Virus record (IMG/VR): IMGVR_UViG_3300047178_000134
Location: 1-20,235 of that record
DNA from: a virus
Direction: 5' to 3' (one strand)
DNA: 20,235 bases
The notes beneath the pieces are model-generated. The model saw only the letters and a program-made list of their open reading frames with translations. It was not told where the DNA came from and made no database searches. Made by a program: the position numbers and the translations under genes. Shown here piece by piece: positions 1-6,902 of the stretch (the first letter of the stretch is position 1; the number at the start of each line of letters is the position of its first letter).

Positions 1-495
1 GCAGAAAACATTCACATTCAGACGGAGTATATGCACCACTCCACGGGAACCAAGTTCTACGAGGTGGTGCAGCTTTGGAATGTGGATGCCAAGAAGTTCA
101 TTGTCATCAAGCGCTGGGGGAAAGTCTAGCAAGGCCCTGCGTGCGACGGCGGCCAAGTCAAGGTCGAAACCTATACACGTCAAACGCTCGCGCAAGACGC
201 GGCTAACAAGATTCTGATTGAGAAACACAAAGGCAAAAACGGCGAGAACTACTTTGACGTGAAAGCCCCCAACATGGGTCTGCATGGTCGCTCAAGCGAT
301 CCTGATCTCGGTGAGCTAGGCGAATACCTCAAAGACCACTACGGTATCACGCGAGCACAGCATTTGTGGCAGCTCCTTGGTATCGAGTCAGTCAGTCTCG
401 CGGGTGAGATCAAACTACCTGGCTCTGAGTTTGGCGTGCCAATTAAACCACCGAAGCCAGAACCTGTGCGCTCGGAAGACTGGGGTAGCTGGTGA
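1..495 (+). CDS. WGR-domain protein, 5'-truncated by the window, interrupted by an in-frame amber codon
   Basis: Frame 1 is open from base 1 to the TGA at 493-495 except for one TAG at 127-129. The first part carries the core of a WGR domain (KFYEVVQLW, then IKRWGKV), and the expected continuation (GGQVKVETYTRQTLAQDAAN, then a lysine-rich helix) lies after the TAG in the same frame, so both halves belong to one ancestral domain. WGR domains are DNA or nucleic-acid contact modules found in PARP-like and many phage proteins. After the domain come a predicted helical stretch and a proline/lysine-rich tail ending DWGSW. Either the gene is broken, or the amber is read through or suppressed. A restart at GTG 259 or ATG 274 is possible but neither has a clear Shine-Dalgarno. 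The final codons overlap the next start (GTGA). Confidence 0.6.
127..129 (+). other. In-frame TAG codon inside the WGR domain
   Basis: The TAG follows the codons for RWGKV and is followed by CAA GGC, in the frame that continues for 122 further codons. Four other genes in the window end at TAG (15257, 16235, 17164, 19173), so TAG is not simply reassigned throughout. It may be a nonsense mutation, a read-through site or a sequencing error. Confidence 0.7.
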
Positions 496-785
496 ACATC
501 ACGCCGATCTGGATGCCAACTCCGCTCGAAGCTGTGATTGGTGGAGAGCGCAAGGCTATTCGCGAGAACGCCGTAAGCGCGATGCTTGGCACGTTGTCGG
601 AGCGGACGCAGCTATTGGTGCTCAACGAGCTACGCGGCACCGTCGTGAACATGCTCAAGGCTAAGTTGCAGGAAGACGCTCAGCTCCTGATTAAGCGCGC
701 GACAATCACTGCAATGCTCAAGCAACGGGTCGAGCAAATGGAAGTCATCGAAGTAAAAGACAGCCTCGGGTGGGGCACTTGGTAA
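492..785 (+). CDS. Small helical protein of unknown function with C-terminal WGTW
   Basis: This is a 97-residue protein with a GTG start that overlaps the preceding TGA by four bases (GTGA), which suggests coupled translation. Residues 18-85 are mostly predicted helix (ENAVSAMLGTLSERTQLLVL, then a lysine/glutamine-rich helix with heptad-like spacing), and it may form a coiled coil. I do not recognise a family. The last residues are GWGTW, sharing the W-G-x-W ending of the proteins ending at 495 and 19951. There is no signal peptide or membrane segment. Confidence 0.75.
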   Translation: MNITPIWMPTPLEAVIGGERKAIRENAVSAMLGTLSERTQLLVLNELRGTVVNMLKAKLQEDAQLLIKRATITAMLKQRVEQMEVIEVKDSLGWGTW

Positions 786-796
786 AGGAGATTGAT

Positions 797-1378
797 ATGA
801 ACGACACGGTAAAACTGCCAGCGAGTGCGAGCATGCGTGCCGACAATGCCTATTCACTGGACTGGTGTGACATCAGAGAACATCGTCCAAGCTACATGGT
901 GTGCGCAAACAAGGTCGAAGCATTCAAGCGTGACGGCAAGCTTGGTTTTCCCGACTGCGAGAAAGCAATCGGCAATCGGTCCTGCCCGGCGCTGCACATG
1001 CGCGAGAAGGAGATCGCGATCGACGAGTCGCTGTATTACGTCAAGCGCGGCGCGCTCCCGCTGCCGGCCGTAGACCGCCCGATGGTTGAACCATCAAAAT
1101 TCAATGCTCGCGCGACACTTGGCACGACCAAGAAAGCCGCCGCCCCCAACACAGAATTCAAGATCGATGCCGGCTCCTACGCTGACGCCTTGAACAACGC
1201 TATCGCAGAATCCAGTAACCCTCTCGATCATGATGGGCCAGACTCCCCTGACGGCCCACCAAGCGAGGGCTTTCGCGAAGGGTTTATTCGCGAACCTGCG
1301 CCCCCAACACCCATGCCCTCTACTCAGGGCATGAGTCTGCTCGAAATTGCCCGCCGCAATATGGGCAAAACCGTTTAA
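797..1378 (+). CDS. Unknown protein with four N-terminal cysteines and a proline-rich tail
   Basis: The start is ATG 797, preceded by AAGGAG at 785-790; the upstream in-frame GTG at 770 would lie inside the previous gene and has no such site. The product is 193 residues. Cysteines at 24, 36, 54 and 63 (C-x11-C-x17-C-x8-C, the last in SCPALH) could bind a metal, but the spacing matches no family I can name. From about residue 135 the chain is rich in Pro, Ser, Gly and Asp and probably disordered. It ends in a short helix (SLLEIARRNMGKTV) that might be a docking peptide. It lies in the ligase operon; function unknown. Confidence 0.75.
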   Translation: MNDTVKLPASASMRADNAYSLDWCDIREHRPSYMVCANKVEAFKRDGKLGFPDCEKAIGNRSCPALHMREKEIAIDESLYYVKRGALPLPAVDRPMVEPSKFNARATLGTTKKAAAPNTEFKIDAGSYADALNNAIAESSNPLDHDGPDSPDGPPSEGFREGFIREPAPPTPMPSTQGMSLLEIARRNMGKTV

Positions 1379-1401
1379 TAATCAACCCTTTGGAGTAAGT
1401 C

Positions 1402-1827
1402 ATGACTGACGGAAGCGCACCGAACACCGAACCCACCAAGCTGGCCGCCGAAGTAAGCGAGTTCTTTTCTACGCCGCAGCCCAACGTCGAAAGAGTTCTG
1501 GAGTTCAAGCGAAAGATCGAAGAACAAACCCAAGACGCTTTTCATCGTCAGTTTCAAACCAACAGCGAAATGTTCGCAGCCGGCCACATGCCTCAGGCGG
1601 TCATGGCAGCAAATGTCGGCGGCGCCGCGCACGTGCTGGCTTGCATGGCGTTCGAAGCCAAAGCTGGCGCCGAATCAGCCAAAAGGATGCTCGATCACTT
1701 GATGGTCGGCCTCAAGAAGCAGATCGACCAGATTTACACCGGACTGTCCAAACAGTTCCCACCGCAGGAAGTCCTGCCACCTACCGAGGAGAAAGCCAAT
1801 GTCGATGAACAGCCAATCAATTCTTAA
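1402..1827 (+). CDS. Small alpha-helical protein of unknown function
   Basis: This 141-residue protein starts at ATG 1402, with GGAG at 1391-1394. Residues 28-115 look all-helical, with an alanine- and glycine-rich middle (AANVGGAAHVLACMAFEAKA) followed by an amphipathic helix (MLDHLMVGLKKQIDQIYTGL). The acidic tail overlaps the first 29 bases of the ligase gene in another frame, and the ligase Shine-Dalgarno lies inside this gene, so the two are probably translated together. I do not recognise a family. Confidence 0.75.
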   Translation: MTDGSAPNTEPTKLAAEVSEFFSTPQPNVERVLEFKRKIEEQTQDAFHRQFQTNSEMFAAGHMPQAVMAANVGGAAHVLACMAFEAKAGAESAKRMLDHLMVGLKKQIDQIYTGLSKQFPPQEVLPPTEEKANVDEQPINS

Positions 1828-3163
1828 AGCCATCCTGCACATCGCAGGAGAGGCCAGCAAAAACACCAAGATCGAACTGGTCAAGCACTACGGCACGCAC
1901 AAGGAGTTTGTGCGTGTGCTGCAAGCCGCGCTCGACCCGCTGCTGAGCTACGGTGTTGCCAAAACGACTTTCCCAAACATTGGCAGTAGCGGCGAGGGTC
2001 ACTTTCGGGACGCGACGTGGTATCTGCTGGCCGACCTACAGGCTCGCAAGCTGACCGGCCAGGCGGCGATCGACCAAATCTTTGCCGAGCTGGCCGGCCT
2101 TGAGCCAGACAGCCAGGAACTGCTGCGTCGGATCATCTTGAAGGATCTGAAAGCTGGCTTTTCGGAGTCCACCGTCAACAAGGCGCTGCCTGGCACTATC
2201 GCCGAGTTTCCCTACATGCGTTGCAGTCTGCCCAAGGCAGTCAAGCTCGACAAGATCGACTGGAAGCGCGGCGTCTTTAGCCAGGAGAAGGCCGATGGCA
2301 TGTTTGCCAATATCGACTTCTACGACGGCAGCTTTGATGTCAAGGTGCGTAGCCGGCAAGGCAACGAGTTCCCGCTCGATCAGTTCGGGCCGCTGATTCA
2401 CGCCGTCACCAACTACCTGGAGTCTGGCTTCGAGTATCACGGCGAACTGCTGGTCTACTACAACGGCAAAGTTCTGCCACGTGAGCTGTCCAACGGCGTC
2501 ATGAACCGTGTCAGTTCCGGCGGCGCGCTCGCAGAAGGTGAAGTCATTCGCTTTCACGTCTGGGACCAAGTGCCGCTTAGCGCGATCAAGCCAAAGGGCG
2601 TCTTCAATGCGCCCTATGAAACCCGCTGGGGCCGTCTGGTGAACCTGCTGGTTGAGACACCGCACGACTGCCCAATCGAGTTGATCGATAGCGTGCTCTG
2701 CCATAGCTACGAGGAAGTGCTGATCCACTGCCGCGAGAAGATGATTCAAGGCAAGGAAGGCACGATCGCAAAGCTGGCAACGGCCATCTGGAAGGACGGC
2801 ACCAGCAAAGAGCAAATCAAGTTCAAGCTCGAAGCTGACGTGGATCTCAAGATCGTCGGCTTCACACCCGGCAACGGCAAGAACGAAGCCACTTTCGGAT
2901 CGGTGCAAACCGAAACCGCCGACGGTCTGCTCGCGGTCGATGTCTCGGGCATGAGTGACGCGGTGCGCGCTGAGATTCACAGCAAGCGCGACCAGTTGAT
3001 CGGCACCATCATGACGGTCAAAGGGAACGGCGTCATGAAGTCGATCTCGGGCAAGCACTCGATTTTCTTGCCACGCTTTGTCGAATTGCGTGGCGACAAG
3101 AGCGAGGCTGATACCTACCAACAAGTCCTCGATCAGTTCGAGAGTGCGGTGAAGGCGGCATGA
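1799..3163 (+). CDS. ATP-dependent DNA ligase (T4-like)
   Basis: The 454-residue product is a nucleotidyltransferase-type ligase that seals 5'-phosphate/3'-OH nicks in duplex DNA through an enzyme-AMP intermediate. The order of motifs is clear: motif I KADG at 164-167, with Lys164 the expected adenylated lysine; motif III HGELLV at 214-219 (Glu216); motif IV KEGTIAK at 319-325; and motif V around KFKLEADVDLKIVGF at 341-355, followed by an OB-fold region. Residues 1-145 form a helical N-terminal DNA-binding part. The length is close to T4 gp30 (about 487). The usual arginine after motif I is replaced (KADGMFAN). The start at ATG 1799 has GAGGAG at 1786-1791; ATG 1805 is a second in-frame candidate. 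It would join Okazaki fragments together with the exonuclease at 17241. Confidence 0.95.
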   Translation: MSMNSQSILKAILHIAGEASKNTKIELVKHYGTHKEFVRVLQAALDPLLSYGVAKTTFPNIGSSGEGHFRDATWYLLADLQARKLTGQAAIDQIFAELAGLEPDSQELLRRIILKDLKAGFSESTVNKALPGTIAEFPYMRCSLPKAVKLDKIDWKRGVFSQEKADGMFANIDFYDGSFDVKVRSRQGNEFPLDQFGPLIHAVTNYLESGFEYHGELLVYYNGKVLPRELSNGVMNRVSSGGALAEGEVIRFHVWDQVPLSAIKPKGVFNAPYETRWGRLVNLLVETPHDCPIELIDSVLCHSYEEVLIHCREKMIQGKEGTIAKLATAIWKDGTSKEQIKFKLEADVDLKIVGFTPGNGKNEATFGSVQTETADGLLAVDVSGMSDAVRAEIHSKRDQLIGTIMTVKGNGVMKSISGKHSIFLPRFVELRGDKSEADTYQQVLDQFESAVKAA

Positions 3164-3564
3164 TCGATAACTTCCAACAAGTAGCCATCCAACGCGACTT
3201 TGCGATAGATGGCTATCGACTCTACCTGGGTAATCACCATCACGGGAGCATGAGCACTTCAGGTGGAATCGTGACGCCTCCATCGTTGCATTACGTCAGT
3301 AGTTTCATGATTGTGACGGTGCCCGATGACGGCTCCTTGATGCCAAACGTCCCATCGATCAGCGGCGAGACGGCTCAGCGCCTGCTGCAAGCCCTGTGGG
3401 ACGCCGGCCTTCGCCCGAACAAAGGCGAGGGTAGCGCAGGGCATGTGGCGGCCATAGAGCGTCACCTGGAAGACATGCGCCGCCTCGCCTTCGCCGCTCA
3501 CCTTCCCGAGCCAACACCCGATCGGCCAAAGATCACGACAACCGGGCTACAGCCCGACTTTTGA
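3160..3564 (+). CDS. Conserved phage protein of unknown function
   Basis: This is a 134-residue protein whose ATG overlaps the ligase stop (ATGA). The segment around residues 66-110 (ISGETAQRLLQALWDAGLRP, then a KGEGSAGHVAA turn and ERHLEDMRRLAF) has the look of a short conserved module I associate with many proteobacterial phage hypothetical proteins. It consists of two helices joined by a Gly/Ser loop, with no assigned function. The N-terminal part is predicted beta strand with a His-rich turn (NHHHG). It has no membrane segment or catalytic motif I can point to. Confidence 0.8.
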   Translation: MIDNFQQVAIQRDFAIDGYRLYLGNHHHGSMSTSGGIVTPPSLHYVSSFMIVTVPDDGSLMPNVPSISGETAQRLLQALWDAGLRPNKGEGSAGHVAAIERHLEDMRRLAFAAHLPEPTPDRPKITTTGLQPDF

Positions 3565-3573
3565 GGAGACACC

Positions 3574-3780
3574 TTGAACGAGCAGATCGACGTATCAAAG
3601 ATCGCCCACACCTTTCCGTGGACCGAGCAGACCATCATTCAGCCAGGCCACGGCGGGTTAGTGCGAGTGCTCGACAACAAAGGTGCCGAAGTCCCAATCC
3701 ACACCATCACGGCACTGTGCTGCGCAGTCAGTCGCAAGATGGCATTCAAACCCGAAACCAAGGAAACACCAGCATCATGA
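3574..3780 (+). CDS. Small protein of unknown function (TTG start)
   Basis: This 68-residue protein starts at TTG 3574. A strong GAGGAG at 3562-3567 overlaps the stop codon of the previous gene, which supports the rare start. The sequence includes PWTEQTIIQPGHGGLVRVLDN and a CC pair near residue 49 and ends in a lysine-rich tail. The -HGGLVRVLDNKGAEVPIHTI- part looks like a small beta-sheet domain. I do not recognise a family. Its TGA is overlapped by the kinase ATG (ATGA), so the two are probably coupled. Confidence 0.75.
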   Translation: MNEQIDVSKIAHTFPWTEQTIIQPGHGGLVRVLDNKGAEVPIHTITALCCAVSRKMAFKPETKETPAS

Positions 3781-4433
3781 ATTCGATTGTCACGATCACC
3801 GGCCCCTCCTGCGCAGGCAAATCCACTCTGGAAAAGATGTTGAAGGCCAAAGGATTCGAGCCTTGCATCAGCGCTACATCGCGAGACATGCGTTTTGGCG
3901 AAGTCAATGGTGTCCAGTATTACTTCTATAGCCGCGAAGCCTTCTTGGCCCGCGTCATGAACGGCGACTTCGTTGAGAACGTCGATTTTGGCGGCAACCT
4001 CTACGGCGTTTTGGAAGAAGAGGTCAAGCGCGTCTTTGTTCAAGGCAGGCCAGTCGTTCTAGTGGTCGAGCCGCAGGGCTTGATCCAAGTCAAGCGTTGG
4101 TCCAAATCCAATGACGTAAACCTGTTCTCGGTTTTCGTTGACAATCCCCAATCAGTCATCGCTGACAGATTTATTTCCCGCATTACGGATGAACTGGCGG
4201 CGGCGCACACCGACATCGAGCGCACTCGCGTGCGAAACGCAGCCGCAAAACGGCTGGCGATCATGATGACTGACGAAAGAGCTTGGCAAAATCAGGCTTG
4301 GTCCACAAGATCGGGCTACAATCTGGTGCTCGACCAGTTCAATGAAACGAATTGCGAGCAGATCGTTGACCTGATCCAGTTCAAGGTCAACGACTCCTAT
4401 AACGCTGAAAAGATCACACCCTTCGCACTTTGA
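3777..4433 (+). CDS. Guanylate kinase-like (deoxy)nucleoside monophosphate kinase
   Basis: The 218-residue product has the guanylate kinase layout: P-loop GPSCAGKS at residues 9-16; the GMP-binding part SATSRDMRFGEVNGVQYYF, aligning with the STTRxxRxGExxGxxYxF signature; REAFLARVMNGDFVENV; and NLYGVLEEEVKRVFVQGRPV, matching the NxYGT...VxxxLxxGxxVLL block. By family it would phosphorylate (d)GMP or a related nucleotide with ATP to supply dNTPs. T4 gp1-type kinases have this role, so the exact base specificity is open. The reading frame runs open upstream to 3561, but ATG 3777 fits the P-loop position and overlaps the previous TGA. The helical C-terminal extension is less conserved. Confidence 0.85.
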   Translation: MNSIVTITGPSCAGKSTLEKMLKAKGFEPCISATSRDMRFGEVNGVQYYFYSREAFLARVMNGDFVENVDFGGNLYGVLEEEVKRVFVQGRPVVLVVEPQGLIQVKRWSKSNDVNLFSVFVDNPQSVIADRFISRITDELAAAHTDIERTRVRNAAAKRLAIMMTDERAWQNQAWSTRSGYNLVLDQFNETNCEQIVDLIQFKVNDSYNAEKITPFAL

Positions 4434-5068
4434 TCGCTCTGAGCCAAATTGGCACTGTTCAGACGCTCTTGGGATGCTCCTTGCTTTCCAAGAGTCCACT
4501 TTGGGACCAGCCTCTCGACAAGGTGATCCCTGAACAGCTTTTGGCTTTTAAGATGCGCTACGCTCACACTGAGCTAGCGGAGCAGGCAGACAATGAGGTT
4601 AAATGCCTCATCAACTTTCTAAAAGATGCCAACTGCGCGGTGCCCGGCGTTGATCGATGTCCACTCGTGGGCTTCACGCTTGCGACCCGAGTCGTCATGA
4701 CCGCCACAGAACTGATTGAAGGTCTACAGAAGATGACCTGCGAGCAGCGTCAGGCGGTCTTGTTCGGTCTAGAGACTGGCTACATGCCAGAGATTCTTGC
4801 GACCCTGACGTGGGAGAACGTGCAGGGTTTGGAGCTTTCAGGACTTGCCAACAACATCTTGCGCAGCCGGCCACGCAGCATTGCCACCAACCTGGTGTTC
4901 TGGGAGGCGGCCAATGCCAAAGCACCACTTCTCAATTTGCGCCACTGCATCTTCGATGCGTTCGGTCTGTTGTGGCCCGAACTACGCACGGCGTATCAGA
5001 CGCTGCTATGGGTAGATTCACCGTCGGAACTACGCAGATGGCAGAACCTTCTTATGCTCGTTTTATAA
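4430..5068 (+). CDS. Unknown protein, faintly tyrosine-recombinase-like, without the catalytic arginine
   Basis: This is a 212-residue protein. The chosen start, TTG 4430, overlaps the kinase stop (TTGA); no good Shine-Dalgarno is visible, and ATG 4552 is an alternative. The segment QRQAVLFGLETGYMPEILATLTWENV resembles the box I region of tyrosine recombinases (TGxRxxELLxLxWxDV) in spacing and flanking residues, but the catalytic Arg is replaced by Met/Pro. I see no clear HxxR or active tyrosine. Residues 34-70 resemble a helical core-binding domain. If related, it is a repurposed or inactive DNA-binding relative. It could also be an unrelated helical protein. It ends the first operon. Confidence 0.6.
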   Translation: MIALSQIGTVQTLLGCSLLSKSPLWDQPLDKVIPEQLLAFKMRYAHTELAEQADNEVKCLINFLKDANCAVPGVDRCPLVGFTLATRVVMTATELIEGLQKMTCEQRQAVLFGLETGYMPEILATLTWENVQGLELSGLANNILRSRPRSIATNLVFWEAANAKAPLLNLRHCIFDAFGLLWPELRTAYQTLLWVDSPSELRRWQNLLMLVL

Positions 5069-5101
5069 GCACTGCCCAGCACGTCTTTGGTGCGCATTCG
5101 A

Positions 5102-5107
5102 TATAAT
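5102..5107 (+). promoter_or_regulatory. -10 element (TATAAT) upstream of the HTH-PAS regulator
   Basis: A consensus TATAAT lies 39 bp before ATG 5146 in the only gap (5069-5145) between the first operon and this gene. There is no convincing -35 hexamer at 16-18 bp. It does not carry the TGAS sequence found before the -10 of the boxed promoters elsewhere in the window. Confidence 0.5.
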
Positions 5108-5145
5108 TATGGTATTCGCTCACAGATGCGACTACCAGAGGCATC

Positions 5146-5871
5146 ATGCCAGATCCAATTTGGGGCGAGCGACTTAAAAGAGTGCTCGTCCATCGAAGCG
5201 AAACGCAATCAAGCGTTGCCAGACACCTGAATGTTAGTCCTGCGGCCGTTAATAAATGGACGGCAGGCGGCCAGATCGACCACGCGACACTGGTGGAGCT
5301 AGGAGCATTCCTTAAGGTCAATCACCTTTGGTTGCGCCACGGCTCCAAACAGCTTGCAGACCTTCAAAAGGCAGACATCGCCGAGGTCAGTAAGCACTGG
5401 GCCGCCATCCTTATTAACGCCTGGCAAAGAGGGTATATGGAAGCGGCCAAGCCAGGCTTCTTGATCGGTTGCTGGGAGTTGGATCTCACCACGACACAAG
5501 CGCATTGGTCGATCGATGCCAGGCGTCTCTATCAGATCGATCCGATTACGCCGGCCACGCACTCGAAGTTTCTCGAACTAATTTCGCCACACGACCATGA
5601 CGACCTGCGAGCCGCATTGGCCGATACCATCGTGCGCCGACAGAACTATGATTTTTCGTTCGAGCTACGTGAGCATCCAGAGGTCAAGCTACGCTCACTC
5701 GGTATGCCTGTGGTCTATCAGGACAAGGTCATTAAGGTCCACGGCATCGTGGCCGAACGTGACGTAATCGACGAGGCGTTTAACCTTCAGTTGAAGATTC
5801 GTCAATCCTCAGTTGACCCGGAACTTGTGACGAATATACTGCCATCCCATCAAGACGGAGACAGTTGGTGA
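5146..5871 (+). CDS. HTH (XRE/CI-like) regulator fused to a PAS domain
   Basis: The 241-residue protein begins with an XRE-type helix-turn-helix (about residues 8-66: SETQSSVARHLNVSPAAVNK, with recognition helix SPAAVNKW). A linker follows, then a PAS-3-like fold at about 104-208 (GCWELDLTTTQAHWSIDARR, LISPHDHDDLRAALAD, YDFSFELRE, VHGIVAERDV). By family the HTH binds operator DNA, and the PAS domain senses a ligand or mediates dimerisation. No cofactor-binding residue can be assigned by eye. It is probably a sequence-specific transcription regulator in the cell cytoplasm. It faces the HTH gene at 5972-6292 across a terminator. The combination differs from a classical CI repressor, which has a LexA-type peptidase domain. 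It ends GDSW. Confidence 0.8.
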   Translation: MPDPIWGERLKRVLVHRSETQSSVARHLNVSPAAVNKWTAGGQIDHATLVELGAFLKVNHLWLRHGSKQLADLQKADIAEVSKHWAAILINAWQRGYMEAAKPGFLIGCWELDLTTTQAHWSIDARRLYQIDPITPATHSKFLELISPHDHDDLRAALADTIVRRQNYDFSFELREHPEVKLRSLGMPVVYQDKVIKVHGIVAERDVIDEAFNLQLKIRQSSVDPELVTNILPSHQDGDSW

Positions 5872-5877
5872 CGGATT

Positions 5878-5901
5878 TTGTGTCATGAGATTGTCACACA
5901 A
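5878..5901. repeat. Short inverted repeat after the HTH-PAS gene
   Basis: TTGTGTCA (5878-5885) and TCACACAA (5894-5901) pair at seven of eight positions around an 8-base spacer, just after the stop codon at 5871 and before the terminator. It could be an operator or part of the RNA 3' end. It may be chance. Confidence 0.35.
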
Positions 5902-5922
5902 ATTTAGCTAAACGCAAAACAA

Positions 5923-5946
5923 AACGGGCGCCCTAAAGCGCCCGTT
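5923..5946. terminator. Bidirectional intrinsic terminator
   Basis: A perfect 9-bp stem, AACGGGCGC / GCGCCCGTT, around the loop CCTAAA lies between two convergent genes. On the minus strand it is followed by a T-rich tract (TTTTGTTTTG). On the plus strand the tail is GTTGTTA. It would stop transcripts from both regulators. Confidence 0.85.
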
Positions 5947-5971
5947 GTTACGACAGAGACAGATCGTGGAA

Positions 5972-6292
5972 CTACTTAGGCTCGTGCATGAAGATGAACT
6001 CGTGGAGCACGTCATACATTTCAGGATGGTATTCCTTCAAGCAGAGCTTCAACAAAACCAACGGCTCGACCTCCAGGGCACGAGCCATCGCCTTGACGCG
6101 CGGGATGGGCAACTTGGTGCTCCCCTGCTTAATCATGGTGATGACGTTGGGTTTGTCGAAGCCGGCTTCCCGTGCGACTTCGAGTTGGGTCTTGCCAGTG
6201 GCCGCGATTGCTTGAGTCACGAACTCAGCGACCGAACGTGCCTTACTTGCTTTTGGGATAACCCTTCCTTTCGTGATGGTGGCGCTGTTCAT
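5972..6292 (-). CDS. XRE-family HTH transcription regulator
   Basis: Read on the minus strand, the product is 106 residues from the ATG at 6292-6290, which has AGGAGAAGG just upstream. The frame is open further to 6319, but that GTG start is less well placed. Residues about 20-80 form an XRE helix-turn-helix (TGKTQLEVAREAGFDKPNVI, then MIKQGSTKLPIPRVKAMARALEV in two pieces), a short Cro-like fold that binds an operator as a dimer. A C-terminal helix contains a His/Glu-rich segment. It is the only gene on the minus strand here. The perfect dyad at 6330-6349 lies in its leader, which suggests autoregulation. Confidence 0.9.
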   Translation of the reverse strand: MNSATITKGRVIPKASKARSVAEFVTQAIAATGKTQLEVAREAGFDKPNVITMIKQGSTKLPIPRVKAMARALEVEPLVLLKLCLKEYHPEMYDVLHEFIFMHEPK

Positions 6293-6329
6293 GGTTCCTT
6301 CTCCTGTGAAATCCTTCACTCCCTAAATT

Positions 6330-6349
6330 GATTGACTATCCAGTCAATC
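6330..6349. promoter_or_regulatory. Operator-like dyad in front of the minus-strand HTH gene
   Basis: GATTGAC (6330-6336), six bases TATCCA, then GTCAATC (6343-6349) make a perfect 7-bp dyad, the usual size of an XRE/Cro operator. It lies 38 bp upstream of the minus-strand start codon and downstream of the probable minus-strand -10, so binding would block its transcription. Confidence 0.65.
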
Positions 6350-6377
6350 CGCACCGACAAATAGTCGTCGTCTTGCG

Positions 6378-6401
6378 TAAGTATAGTCACTCTAGAACTA
6401 A
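6378..6401 (-). promoter_or_regulatory. Probable promoter of the minus-strand HTH gene, with the repeated TGAC box
   Basis: On the minus strand TTAGTTCT, four bases, TGAC and TATACTTA occur in the same register as the boxes at 6554, 16254 and 19177. TATACT is a five-of-six match to the -10 consensus. The start codon is about 90 bp downstream. The left half is only a partial match (5 of 8 to TTAASTCA). Confidence 0.5.
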
Positions 6402-6462
6402 GTCGTGACTGAACTTGGGCGCATGATAGCGTAAATCTAAGCATTCAGGGCTGAGTTATTAA

Positions 6463-6486
6463 AAAATTCACCGATGACTGAAATAA
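6463..6486 (+). promoter_or_regulatory. Additional copy of the TCA-N4-TGA box
   Basis: AAAATTCA, four bases CCGA, TGAC, then TGAAATAA follow the box pattern. The dyad TCA-N4-TGA is intact but the -10-like hexamer is poor, so this may be a regulator site without a promoter. It lies in the 6293-6606 stretch, which holds no gene I can support. Confidence 0.4.
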
Positions 6487-6553
6487 AGAGAATGAGCATT
6501 CACTTGGGAATCTTCACAATTTGTAACGTCAGTTTTTACAAACCGATGTAAAC

Positions 6554-6577
6554 TTAACTCACGGCTGACTATAATAG
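6554..6577 (+). promoter_or_regulatory. Boxed promoter upstream of the 66-residue gene
   Basis: TTAACTCA, CGGC, TGAC and a perfect TATAAT at 6570-6575 followed by AG. The 28 bases ending here align without gaps with the promoter at 16254-16277 (differing at 6 positions), and the downstream GCGCTG is also shared. No good -35 hexamer exists at 17 bp. Transcription would begin near 6582, in front of the leader peptide and the gene at 6636. Confidence 0.7.
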
Positions 6578-6606
6578 CTCGCGCTGAGTCGGGAGAAGCA
6601 GCAGGT

Positions 6607-6639
6607 ATGAAAAATGATTATCACAGGAGAAGCGTATGA
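6607..6639 (+). CDS. Possible 10-residue leader peptide
   Basis: ATG 6607 opens a 10-codon frame (MKNDYHRRSV) ending at TGA 6637-6639, which overlaps the next ATG (ATGA). GGGAGAAG at 6591-6598 could serve as its ribosome site, and the ribosome site of the next gene (AGGAG, 6625-6629) lies inside it. This arrangement fits a coupled or regulatory upstream ORF. It is too short to have coding evidence. Confidence 0.4.
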   Translation: MKNDYHRRSV

Positions 6640-6836
6640 CATCAGAAGTTGTAAAGCCAGCGCATAAAACCGAAGTCATTTCTTGGGAACGAGCCGTAGA
6701 GCTGGCTTTTGAACTGGAAAATCCAATTCGACACGACCTTGGAGTCGGCGATCAGACGGAAGGAATCCACCCGGACTTTGGCCCGGTCATCATCACCACC
6801 ACAGTTTCAGAGCGCGCGACACTTATCCGCCTCTAA
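6636..6836 (+). CDS. Small acidic protein of unknown function
   Basis: This 66-residue protein starts at ATG 6636, with AGGAG at 6625-6629. It is acidic, with one helix (SWERAVELAFELENPIR) and a strand-rich C-terminus (GPVIITTTVSERATLIRL). It has no recognised family, signal or membrane segment. It forms its own transcription unit, with a boxed promoter upstream and an intrinsic terminator downstream, between the regulators and the AAA/VWA genes. A role as an early small host-takeover or regulatory protein is possible but not shown. Confidence 0.75.
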   Translation: MTSEVVKPAHKTEVISWERAVELAFELENPIRHDLGVGDQTEGIHPDFGPVIITTTVSERATLIRL

Positions 6837-6856
6837 GTCGGCACCACCTGTGATTT

Positions 6857-6882
6857 AAGCCCGCCGCTGAGCGGGCTTTTTA
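6857..6882 (+). terminator. Intrinsic terminator after the 66-residue gene
   Basis: An 8-bp perfect stem AAGCCCGC / GCGGGCTT around CGCTGA is followed by TTTTAATTT. It lies 20 bp after the stop codon and before the promoter of the CobT-like gene. Confidence 0.9.
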
Positions 6883-6902
6883 ATTTCTGCCTCGATACAA
6901 AG

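Noticed and set aside
127-129. Reassignment of TAG to an amino acid across the genome
   Set aside because: Genes ending at 15259, 16237, 17166 and 19175 stop at TAG just before a promoter, a terminator or a further stop, so TAG seems to act as a stop in this phage.
2036-3283. A 415-codon open frame on the minus strand opposite the ligase gene
   Set aside because: It is the shadow of a well-supported ligase with all motifs; no ribosome site or recognisable domain on the minus strand.
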